IMG/VR virus record: IMGVR_UViG_3300031962_000001
Coordinates: 28,915-92,914 of that record
DNA from: a virus
DNA length: 64,000 nt
Reading direction: 5' to 3' (one strand)
Shown piece after piece: positions 46,771 to 53,951 of this stretch. Position numbers and translations under genes: made by a program. The notes below the pieces were generated by a model. That model was not told where the DNA came from, searched no databases, and saw only the letters and a program-made list of their open reading frames with translations. Within the stretch, counting starts at the first letter, position 1. Each line of letters opens with the position of its first letter.

Positions 46771-47048
46771 TGAGAAGATTAGACTACGATACTCCAGGGT
46801 CACCTCAAGATTTGAAGGTTTTCAAGACTAACCTGCAAGCCAAAAGCAAAGACGAATTGATTTTAATAATTGGAAACGTGGCTGAATGCTGTGACATGAG
46901 CGGAAAAGGTTATGTAAACGAGTGGGAGAATCGTGTCAGACACGCTATCGGTTACACCAGAGGACACGGTGAAGACCATCTAGACTCTTGTGGCTGTGAG
47001 CGGTGTCAAGAAGAAGACGTTGGAGTGTACAAGAAAAGCAAGAAATAG
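46767..47048 (+). CDS. Small Cys-containing hypothetical protein
   Basis: 93 residues between SbcD and SbcC. ECC near the middle and CGCERC near the end suggest metal binding. Overlaps SbcD by 4 nt. A similar small gene between the two subunits occurs in other phages, but I cannot name a family. Confidence 0.5.
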   Translation: MMRRLDYDTPGSPQDLKVFKTNLQAKSKDELILIIGNVAECCDMSGKGYVNEWENRVRHAIGYTRGHGEDHLDSCGCERCQEEDVGVYKKSKK

Positions 47049-47050
47049 CT

Positions 47051-48811
47051 ATGATCCATTTCCGCAAACTCGTTCTGCAAAATTTCATGAGTTATCGTGA
47101 AAAGACAGTCGTCCCTCTGTCTGGGCAAGGCATTGTTCGCATAGAGGGCAAGAACGAGGACGACCGTGGAGCCGTAAGCAACATGGCAGGCAAGAGCACT
47201 ATTCTGGAAGGACTCTTGTGGTGCCTGTTCGGGAAAACTTTGAGAGGAGTAAAGCACGATGCCGTTGTCAATAGAAAATCTAAACGAAATTGTCGAGTGT
47301 CTGCAGTGGTTGAGCTCGATGAGAGCGCTTTCAGGTTCATCCGTTACAGACGAGATTCGAAATTCCAAAACAGACTTAGAATCTTTAGAGGTGATAGAGA
47401 AATATCTTTTAAGCACGAGCAGAATGCGCAGTCTAAGCTCGAAAGCATACTTGGCTGTGACTTTGCGGCATTTGTCAATTCGACAGTGTTTGGAGGTTTT
47501 GATGGAGCGAGACGCCAGTTCGCCCTTCTATCAGATTCTGACCAGAAGCGAATCCTCGACTCCTTCCTGAGTTTTGAAAAATTCGAGCTCGCGCAGGAGC
47601 GGACGAAAGAGCTGCTGCGCAAGTCCAGAGAAAATCTTACAGAAACCAAGCTGGCTCTAGTGAGGGCAGAAGGCGAAGTAAGTACGTATAGGGAAAAGAC
47701 AGCTACGCTCCTGGCTGGCGCAAAACTTTTCAGAGACAAGGAAAGAGACGAACGCCGGAAGCTGAAGAAGCAGCTCAAGGCCATCGTGCTTCCAAATGTC
47801 AGGAAGTATGACAAAGAGATTGAGGGGGCTGAAAAGCGAGTAGAGGACTTCTCAACCAAGCTGAACAAATCTAATTCCCACTCAGACGCTGCTCGTCGTT
47901 CTCTCAATAAACTGCGCAAGCAGATACTCTCTTGGAAATCTCTCACTGGTAGGAAATGCCCAACATGCGGACAGATCGTATCAGGCTTGACCGGAGAGAA
48001 GCTCCTAGAGCATTTGAGAGCCGACCTGAAAGAGATCAAGAGAGACTTTAAGAAGTCCTCTGCTCTTGCGTCGAAATATGAAAGGAGGTTGGCGTATGGG
48101 TCGTCTGTCCTAAAGGACCTGCACAGAAAGCAACAACACGTTCGGCATCAACACGATAAGCTAGACGAGAGGAGAGCGGGGATACTTGAACGTATATCCA
48201 GATTAACCCCTGGGGATCCGTTCTCCTCTCAAATAGAGGAGGCAAGATTACAATATTCCAAATCTCTATCGAGAATGTTGGTGCTGAAGCAAAAGAGCGT
48301 AGAGCTTACGAGGCGCATCAAAGCTCTGTCGTTCTGGGAGGTAGGCTTTGGAAACAAGGGAGTGAAAACGCTAGTCATGAGAGAAATCCTTCCGGCCATG
48401 AACACCAAGCTGCAAGAATACGCTTCGCAAGTGTTCCACTCACCGGTCGAGCTAGAATTCCGCCCCAGCAAAACTACGAAGAAGGGGGACGAGCGTGAGT
48501 CTTTCCATTTGCATTACAAATCCAAGCTCAATTCTGCCAGTTATCTTGGCGAGTCGTCAGGAGGCAGGCGACGGATCGACATCTGCTGCCTCCTTGTGTT
48601 TAGTTGGCTTGCACGCTGTTCTAATCTGCTCATGGTCGATGAACTCCTTGATGGCCTTGATGATTCGGGACAGCGAGCTGTTCTGGATATCCTTACAAGC
48701 CAACGAGGAAGCGTTTTCGTTATTTCACATAATGCCGGAATCAAGCATTCAATAGGTCAAGTCTGGACAGTAAGAAAAAAGCACGGAGTCTCAACATTGG
48801 AGATACCATAA
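47051..48811 (+). CDS. sbcC: SbcC/gp46-like recombination ATPase
   Basis: 586 residues from the ATG at 47051, two bases after the previous stop. N-terminal ABC ATPase half with NFMSY and Walker A variant MAGKST (45-50), a coiled coil broken by the zinc hook CPTCGQ near residue 302, then signature LGESSGGRRR and Walker B LLMVDELLDGLD. Works with SbcD to process DNA ends. The Walker A loop carries an insertion (GKNEDDRGAVSNMAGKS) relative to cellular SbcC, as in gp46-like proteins. Confidence 0.9.
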   Translation: MIHFRKLVLQNFMSYREKTVVPLSGQGIVRIEGKNEDDRGAVSNMAGKSTILEGLLWCLFGKTLRGVKHDAVVNRKSKRNCRVSAVVELDESAFRFIRYRRDSKFQNRLRIFRGDREISFKHEQNAQSKLESILGCDFAAFVNSTVFGGFDGARRQFALLSDSDQKRILDSFLSFEKFELAQERTKELLRKSRENLTETKLALVRAEGEVSTYREKTATLLAGAKLFRDKERDERRKLKKQLKAIVLPNVRKYDKEIEGAEKRVEDFSTKLNKSNSHSDAARRSLNKLRKQILSWKSLTGRKCPTCGQIVSGLTGEKLLEHLRADLKEIKRDFKKSSALASKYERRLAYGSSVLKDLHRKQQHVRHQHDKLDERRAGILERISRLTPGDPFSSQIEEARLQYSKSLSRMLVLKQKSVELTRRIKALSFWEVGFGNKGVKTLVMREILPAMNTKLQEYASQVFHSPVELEFRPSKTTKKGDERESFHLHYKSKLNSASYLGESSGGRRRIDICCLLVFSWLARCSNLLMVDELLDGLDDSGQRAVLDILTSQRGSVFVISHNAGIKHSIGQVWTVRKKHGVSTLEIP

Positions 48812-49503
48812 TGCCAGTTCTGAACAATCGAAGAGTGACAAAGCTATTGCAAAGATTTTCTCGTCATAAGAAAGACGTGGCTCTTCGAAACAAGATAGTC
48901 GAAAAAGCCATTCCGCTCATGGACGCTGCCATCTCGCGAATGAAACTCTACAGATACAGAGACGAGTTGAAACAGGAATGCGCCTTGAAAGTCATGTACG
49001 CGCTTGGCAAATACGACAGCCACCGCGGCGACGCATTTGGATTTCTATGGACCGTCATCTGCAATACCTGTCGTACCCACGCCGAAAGACTTGGCAGACC
49101 GAACTTGTCCTTGTCCACGGACGAAGTGATACAGCGTGAGGCTGAAGCCAGCTCGTACGAAAAGTTCCAGACTCCTGAGAACCAGCATATCATAACTACA
49201 ATTCAGAGTCAGCTTGTCAAAGCGCTCAACAATCCAAATTCATTCAGACCCGCTAGGGTCAGGCTCCATAGAAAAGCCTGCAAGCGTCTGAAGAAATTTA
49301 TATCCAGTGGAGAACTGTTCTTTGATAAAAACAAAGTCGTGACCGATCTGAAGAGGATAGGCCTCGACAGAAAGGCGATTCAGTATTACATGCAATTCAG
49401 TCTCGTAGTGGTTCGCGCTCAATTATTGAAAGCGAGGGAGAACGCTGGTGCGATCGCTCATCACAAGATTGGCCAAAATTTTTCCGCAGAGCTTGACGTC
49501 TGA
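48811..49503 (+). CDS. gp55-like late sigma factor
   Basis: 230 residues. RYRDELKQECALKVMYALGK, then YDSHRGDAFGFLWTVICNTC (residues ~46-88) match the region-2 core of T4 gp55-type late sigma factors. As in T4, it lies beside the gp46/gp47 (SbcCD) genes. It probably directs host RNA polymerase to late promoters; the repeated GTAACTCTATAGG motif upstream of packaging genes is a candidate target. The C-terminal half is divergent. Confidence 0.65.
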   Translation: MPVLNNRRVTKLLQRFSRHKKDVALRNKIVEKAIPLMDAAISRMKLYRYRDELKQECALKVMYALGKYDSHRGDAFGFLWTVICNTCRTHAERLGRPNLSLSTDEVIQREAEASSYEKFQTPENQHIITTIQSQLVKALNNPNSFRPARVRLHRKACKRLKKFISSGELFFDKNKVVTDLKRIGLDRKAIQYYMQFSLVVVRAQLLKARENAGAIAHHKIGQNFSAELDV

Positions 49504-49843
49504 GATTCTGAGAATATTTGGGCCGGAGCTTACAGAAAAATTCTTTCTGGTATTCGGTGGCACAACAATCAAAATCCCCTCCACAAAAGAAATTAGAGAA
49601 ATGCAAATAGGTCTAGCTATCTATGACACCTTGCACAATGCAAAGTCTAGAGCTGAAAGCCGACGTCTCTGTGCCATACTTGGGGAGCAGCATGATCTGA
49701 AGAGAAAGGAAGTCAGGAAACTCTACAAGTATACGAAAGGTATGCTTAGAGAGGCGAAGAAGGTGAACGAAGCGGATGTCAGGGTCGGCAACAACCAAAA
49801 GGCTAGAATCAAGGTCAAGCGCAAGAACAAGAGGAGGATGTGA
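49448..49843 (+). CDS. Mor-like transcription activator
   Basis: 131 residues; GTG at 49448 inside the sigma gene (56-nt overlap), though a downstream start is possible. LTSEILRIFGPELTEKFFLV then FGGTTIKIPSTKEI resembles the Mor/C activator family of phage Mu, which turns on middle genes. The C-terminal part is highly basic (KARIKVKRKNKRRM). Found next to a late sigma factor, it may join the same regulatory switch. Confidence 0.55.
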   Translation: MRSLITRLAKIFPQSLTSEILRIFGPELTEKFFLVFGGTTIKIPSTKEIREMQIGLAIYDTLHNAKSRAESRRLCAILGEQHDLKRKEVRKLYKYTKGMLREAKKVNEADVRVGNNQKARIKVKRKNKRRM

Positions 49844-49980
49844 TGCCGCCTGTGGTAGACCTGGAAGAAGCCAAAGAGCATGCTGAAAAAGCGTTCAAGT
49901 ATGGCATTATAGTCGGGTTCTGTGCTTGCGCCTTGCTATTACTGATTCTAAAAATGGCTGGATGCAAATGGCTAACGTGA
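49843..49980 (+). CDS. 45-residue single-span membrane protein
   Basis: ATG at 49843 overlapping the previous TGA; RBS GAGGAGGATG. An acidic N-terminal helix (DLEEAKEHAEKAFKYG) is followed by a membrane segment (IIVGFCACALLLLIL) and a short polar end. The homing-endonuclease gene begins inside its last codons. Function unknown. Confidence 0.55.
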   Translation: MPPVVDLEEAKEHAEKAFKYGIIVGFCACALLLLILKMAGCKWLT

Positions 49981-50513
49981 GTGACTGGACCAAGGAAGAC
50001 CAAGCTGAGATGATGAGCAGAATTGCTAAGAAATATAATCGCTTAAGATGGAAGAACTCATCATATCGTAGAAAAATGCTTAGAGTTCTTAGAAAAGGGA
50101 AGCGCGCTAGGATTCTAGGCTATAGGAAAAAATTTGATAGTTTTAGATCGAAGCTAGTAGAGCGTGGAAAGGAACTTTGGGAGTCTCATAAAGACGATCC
50201 TGAATTCCAAAAGCTGGTACACGAGAGTCACAAATATCCTTCTGCAATACAGATTTCTATTTTCAAAAGTCTGTGCGCTAGGAGGTGTAAAGGGATTCGT
50301 TTAGAGCATGTAGTGTCTCGATACTCTGTGGACATTGCTCATCCGAAAAAGAAAATAGCTGTAGAGGTAGATGGAAAATATTGGCATAGAGATAAGAGCA
50401 AAGAGCGGACAAGAGATCGTTGTCTAAGAAAATTGGGTTGGAAGGTTATACATGTGAAAACAAAATTGTCAGAAGCGATCTGGCTTTCGGAGGTACTCCG
50501 TGGCAAATGTTAG
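49968..50513 (+). CDS. Vsr/DUF559-like homing endonuclease
   Basis: 181 residues. The C-terminal half has RYSVDIAHPKKKIAVEVDG, W-H-R-D and LGWKVIHVKTKL, the PD-(D/E)XK Vsr-like fold of very-short-patch and homing nucleases. Its first residues, MANVSDW, nearly repeat the next gene's start (MANVSGW). This suggests it was inserted at, and copied, that gene's 5' end. AT-rich and LEU/ARG codon use differs slightly from neighbours. Probably a mobile free-standing endonuclease. Confidence 0.75.
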   Translation: MANVSDWTKEDQAEMMSRIAKKYNRLRWKNSSYRRKMLRVLRKGKRARILGYRKKFDSFRSKLVERGKELWESHKDDPEFQKLVHESHKYPSAIQISIFKSLCARRCKGIRLEHVVSRYSVDIAHPKKKIAVEVDGKYWHRDKSKERTRDRCLRKLGWKVIHVKTKLSEAIWLSEVLRGKC

Positions 50514-50958
50514 TGGCTGGAAAAACTTCGAAAGAGAAGTAGCAGAGGCTCTGGGCGGCAAGCGTCGCCTGAGGACGATGGAGTCTTATGGTAAGGAAGC
50601 GACAGACGTTTTCTTTCCCAAGAAACTGCGCAAACGGTTTCCCAAATTGAAGACCGTCGCCATCGAGTGCAAGAAGCGCAAAACCATCAACGTGCATTCT
50701 ACTTTCTCAGAAGCGAAGCTGAAATATGGCAAGACCGGGAAGAATCTAATCTTGGCTTCTAAGATACCTGCTACCAAAAAAGGGACTATCAAGTGGAAAA
50801 AGCTACGCAAGAAAATCAAGGGCAAGACAGGACTGAAGCTCAAGCGCAAAGATTTTATTGCGCCATTAGTCACTGTAGAATTAGATTTCTTTAAAGAACT
50901 TTGGGAGCATTGGGTTTTCGGTAGGAAATTCACAAAACAGGAGATGAGGAATGCCTGA
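50500..50958 (+). CDS. Hjc-like PD-(D/E)XK nuclease (resolvase candidate)
   Basis: 152 residues from the GTG at 50500 (RBS GGAGG, 6-nt spacing). GWKNFEREVAEALGGKRR (N-terminal Glu), YGKEATDVFFP (Asp) and KTVAIECKKRK (E-x-K) follow the order of archaeal-type Holliday-junction resolvases and VRR-like nucleases. It would cut branched DNA before packaging. RFPKLK at residues ~46-51 resembles the phage RFPR tag but ends in Lys and lies inside the fold, so it is not counted. Confidence 0.6.
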   Translation: MANVSGWKNFEREVAEALGGKRRLRTMESYGKEATDVFFPKKLRKRFPKLKTVAIECKKRKTINVHSTFSEAKLKYGKTGKNLILASKIPATKKGTIKWKKLRKKIKGKTGLKLKRKDFIAPLVTVELDFFKELWEHWVFGRKFTKQEMRNA

Positions 50959-51553
50959 CAAGAAGATAAACGTGGACGCGCACATCCCGTCCGACACAGA
51001 GCAGTTCGACAAGAAGGTGGCACAAATGAAAAGGCCAATGAGGACACCAGAACGAGAAGAGCTAGATCACAAGCTCAGCCTGCTTGTATCTCGCCTGTCC
51101 TCGTATGCCAATTTTCACACCAAGAACGAGCACATCATAGACGAAAAGACCGGCCAAGATCTGGGCCTCGGCCCTCTGGATGTGCAATGTTACGTTCAGA
51201 CAATCCTCACGAACTGCCAAGTCATAGAGTTCAGTGGGATGCTGCAAGAGAAACTGACGGCCATGTCTAAAATCTTAAGGAAGGCAGAGAGTACTTACCT
51301 GAACGCTCGCTTGAACATAGCTCCTCTGCGAGGAAATGAAACCGAAGACATCGCAAGACAACTGGCAGACGTGCTCGCTACCGACGAAATAGAACTGCTC
51401 AACAGAACGGTCAAGAACGTGGAAAACTATTTGCATTCTTTGCAGCAACAGTTCGGCATCCAAATCACGGCAGAAGGAGTCACAATCAATGTCAGAACAG
51501 AACCAGCCGGACCTATCCCAACCGAACCAGACTCAACCTCCAAGCCAAATTAA
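50951..51553 (+). CDS. Hypothetical helical protein before the terminase
   Basis: 200 residues, mainly helical (RTPEREELDHKLSLLVSRLS), with a beta-rich C-terminal piece (FGIQITAEGVTINVRTEPAG) and a P/T/S tail. The last 65 nt overlap the next gene. It sits just upstream of the terminase small subunit; it may be a packaging or capsid-related factor. No known family. Confidence 0.5.
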   Translation: MPDKKINVDAHIPSDTEQFDKKVAQMKRPMRTPEREELDHKLSLLVSRLSSYANFHTKNEHIIDEKTGQDLGLGPLDVQCYVQTILTNCQVIEFSGMLQEKLTAMSKILRKAESTYLNARLNIAPLRGNETEDIARQLADVLATDEIELLNRTVKNVENYLHSLQQQFGIQITAEGVTINVRTEPAGPIPTEPDSTSKPN

Positions 51554-51743
51554 GGGCACAGAAGGAGTAGAGCTCCGGGTTATCATACGAGAAAAAGGGA
51601 ATGGCGACCCTGAGGTGCAATGGCAGGCTACGCTGATAAATAGCGAAGTCATAATACCTCTACGCCCAGCCCATTTGCTGGGCCTTTTTCAGGCTGCGAT
51701 TCTAGTGCTGGGAAAAGACATTTACTGGCCGAAACAGAAGTAA
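51489..51743 (+). CDS. Small hypothetical protein containing a terminator-like hairpin in its gene
   Basis: 84 residues. A Q/P/N-rich start is followed by strands (GVELRVIIREKGNGDPEVQW) and a hydrophobic end. Bases 51664-51683 form a perfect 7-bp hairpin followed by CTTTTTC while coding RPAHLLGLFQ. The 3' end can therefore terminate transcription before the packaging promoter-like motif at 51740. No family known. Confidence 0.5.
   Translation: MSEQNQPDLSQPNQTQPPSQIKGTEGVELRVIIREKGNGDPEVQWQATLINSEVIIPLRPAHLLGLFQAAILVLGKDIYWPKQK
51664..51689 (+). terminator. Intrinsic terminator inside a coding sequence
   Basis: GCCCAGC (51664-51670) pairs with GCTGGGC (51677-51683), loop CCATTT, then CTTTTTC. 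It lies about 55 nt before the end of its gene and just upstream of the GTAACTCTATAGG motif, consistent with the end of the recombination operon. Confidence 0.65.
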
Positions 51744-51752
51744 CTCTATAGG
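51740..51752 (+). promoter_or_regulatory. GTAACTCTATAGG motif before the small terminase gene
   Basis: A 13-mer found identically at 56359-56371; both lie 9-15 nt before a packaging-gene start. CTATA could be a late-promoter core. Its stop-codon overlap (TAA of the previous gene) leaves little room for another promoter. Confidence 0.45.
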
Positions 51753-51766
51753 CATGGAGCCTCGCT

Positions 51767-52477
51767 ATGAAAAAGAAGATTCGTAGATTCCCGCGTCTTA
51801 GCCCACGCAGGTTTCCGCGTCTGCCTGAGGATTTTCCAGAACTTGTGCCAAAGAAGAAGAAAATGTTCATGGGAGTCAGCGTCGAAGGCGGCAGGATTCC
51901 CAGAAACTATAACAAGTTAACAAAGAAACAGAAGCGGGCTATCAGGCTCGTAGTCAACGGCATGACCATCAATGACATGTGCCGCAAAGTAGATATCCAT
52001 CACAACACGTGGTATCGCTGGCTGCATCTGCACGAAAAGTTCAAACACTACTATCTACGCTACGCTAACAAGCAGGCGCTAGTCACAGAAGGGAGGCTGG
52101 ACGCGAAGGTTGGCAGAGCAGTGCAGGTCGTAGAAAGTTCGTTAGACAGCGCCGATCCGTACTTCGCACACGACGCCGCCGTCAAGCTGCTATCTGGCCG
52201 TGGGCTTTACAAAAAGAATGTGGAGCAGAACAAACATGTCAGCGGCTCGGTCATGCACGGTGTGGTTGGCAAGGTGGAACACCAAATCGTAGACAAGGAC
52301 CTGATGGTGGCTTTCGTAGACGCTCTTACAGGCAAAGCCATAGGAGCGCCGGAACACAAGGAAAAGGTAATCAACGCGAAAGTTCTGAAGAGTTTGCCGG
52401 AGCCGAGGAATGGTATCAATACCGAAATACAAAAAATCGTCGAAGCAGAAGCTGTACGATCAGATTCGACAAGCTAA
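51767..52477 (+). CDS. Terminase small subunit-like protein with two N-terminal RFPRL tags
   Basis: 236 residues. Begins MKKKIRRFPRL, then RRFPRL (51785-51820), before an HTH domain, LTKKQKRAIRLVVNGMTIND plus VDIHHNTWYRWL, like phBC6A51-type small terminases. The C-terminal part is helical. It would bind the packaging start site and recruit the ATPase, whose gene overlaps by 68 nt. The tags precede the DNA-binding domain, so they could add DNA contacts. Confidence 0.7.
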   Translation: MKKKIRRFPRLSPRRFPRLPEDFPELVPKKKKMFMGVSVEGGRIPRNYNKLTKKQKRAIRLVVNGMTINDMCRKVDIHHNTWYRWLHLHEKFKHYYLRYANKQALVTEGRLDAKVGRAVQVVESSLDSADPYFAHDAAVKLLSGRGLYKKNVEQNKHVSGSVMHGVVGKVEHQIVDKDLMVAFVDALTGKAIGAPEHKEKVINAKVLKSLPEPRNGINTEIQKIVEAEAVRSDSTS

Positions 52478-53654
52478 AGGAATCGCTGGCGTTCGTGAGC
52501 TGATGCGTCAGTATATGTCGCCTCAGTTCAGAAGACAGATGGTTTCTTTATCGCCAGAGTTCTTCCTGACCTATTACCTTGGCTTCAAGCTGCCGATGCA
52601 CCAGCAAAAATGGATCAAGCTGTGGAGAGTGAAATATCTATTGGACCTAGCGCCTAGAGATCATGGCAAGTCGTGGATATTCTCTTACGGCCATCCATTG
52701 TACGAAATATACGCGGACTTCGTGAAGAACAATCTGGAAGAAGTGAAGTTCCGCTTCCTGCAAATTTCCAAGACAGACGACCAGTCCTCCAAATACGCTA
52801 ATCAGGTTCGCGAGACGATCGAGAGGAATCCTTACCTGCGCGAAGACTTCGGAAACATACAGGACTCTGACCACTGGCTCAAGGGCTACTTCGCCTGCAA
52901 GCGCAAGGACACCGCGATCAATATCGAGAAAGACCACACCTATGAAAAGACAGGAGTACTGGGCGGTATCACCGGAGGGCATTTTGAGTTTATCAACGTT
53001 GATGACCCACTCGATGACGAAAACACGAAGAATACTGAACGTATGGATTCTGTCGAGAACTGGTTTTGGGGCACGGTCTGGAATCTTAGGGAAACATATA
53101 CTCGAATCCGGGTTGTTGGGACTCGTAAAAACAGACGAGACCTTTTCAACACGCTGATACAGTCGCCGCTCTGGAAAAAGAACATCGAGCGAGCTATTAT
53201 CAAGTATCCGATGATAATCGACAGGTCTACGAACAGACAGATACAAGGCTGGCTCTACAAGACAGACAAGGGCAGGCATGTCCGCAATATGTCAGAGCTG
53301 CGCAGTGAGGAAATCATTGTAGACGTGGAACTCTTGACAGATGACTACGAAGTCTTGTGGCCCTCGACGGAAGCTCTAAACGAGAAGGGCGAAATTGAGA
53401 TGACGCCAGTGATCGATCAAGACACGGGCGAGGAAATAGGTCAGCAGCCAAAAGTGTTTGGGTGGGGGATCAAAGAGCTTTTGCTAGACAGAGCCGGTTC
53501 TGGAGCGTCGGTATTCGACAGAGAGAAGCAGAACGAAATCAACGCCGAAGAAGGTGGAGTGTTCAAAAAGGACTGGCTCCATCTCTTCAATCAAGACCAG
53601 CTGTACCTGAACGATCAGGACTCCTATTTCTATCTCCTCCCGGAGGCAGCATGA
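52410..53654 (+). CDS. Terminase large subunit, ATPase half (split gene)
   Basis: 414 residues. Walker A-like LAPRDHGKSW, a motor core, Walker B FINVDDPLDDE with its Glu, and VVGTRKN (coupling motif) match phage TerL ATPases. The protein stops at LLPEAA, where the nuclease domain should begin. That nuclease is encoded 2 kb downstream (55685), beyond a HAD/ART gene and others. The ATPase motor pumps DNA through the portal. The split at the domain boundary is unusual. Confidence 0.85.
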   Translation: MVSIPKYKKSSKQKLYDQIRQAKGIAGVRELMRQYMSPQFRRQMVSLSPEFFLTYYLGFKLPMHQQKWIKLWRVKYLLDLAPRDHGKSWIFSYGHPLYEIYADFVKNNLEEVKFRFLQISKTDDQSSKYANQVRETIERNPYLREDFGNIQDSDHWLKGYFACKRKDTAINIEKDHTYEKTGVLGGITGGHFEFINVDDPLDDENTKNTERMDSVENWFWGTVWNLRETYTRIRVVGTRKNRRDLFNTLIQSPLWKKNIERAIIKYPMIIDRSTNRQIQGWLYKTDKGRHVRNMSELRSEEIIVDVELLTDDYEVLWPSTEALNEKGEIEMTPVIDQDTGEEIGQQPKVFGWGIKELLLDRAGSGASVFDREKQNEINAEEGGVFKKDWLHLFNQDQLYLNDQDSYFYLLPEAA

Positions 53655-53944
53655 AATCGCTAGAAGAATTAAAAGAAGAGTACAAATCTCTTTGTCATGC
53701 TATGCAAAGTGGTGTGGCTGCGAAGATGAACGTGGACGATTCTGAGTGTAAGCCGAAGCATCTGAGAGTTGGTGTGAACTCTTCGATGGTGGATTCTTCA
53801 GCTCTCGCCAGACTCCTTATGAGAAAAGGAATCATCGTAGAACAGGAATACTACGAAATCCTCGTAGAAGTAATGCGCGAAGAAGTGGAGAGTTACAAAA
53901 AGTTCCTGAGCGATCATTATGGGTCTAATATAAATCTTGCGTGA
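53651..53944 (+). CDS. Small helical phage protein inserted between the terminase halves
   Basis: 97 residues from the ATG at 53651 (RBS CGGAGGC, overlap of 4 nt). KHLRVGVNSSMVDSSALARL then IVEQEYYEILVEVMREEVES looks like a small helical phage protein type common near packaging genes; I cannot give a name. Part of the ~2-kb segment that separates the ATPase and nuclease genes. Confidence 0.5.
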   Translation: MKSLEELKEEYKSLCHAMQSGVAAKMNVDDSECKPKHLRVGVNSSMVDSSALARLLMRKGIIVEQEYYEILVEVMREEVESYKKFLSDHYGSNINLA

Positions 53945-53951
53945 GGAAATT

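Noticed and set aside
50635-50655. RFPK in the Hjc-like nuclease as another tag copy
   Set aside because: It ends in Lys, lies within the predicted fold and is not at a terminus, so it was not counted.
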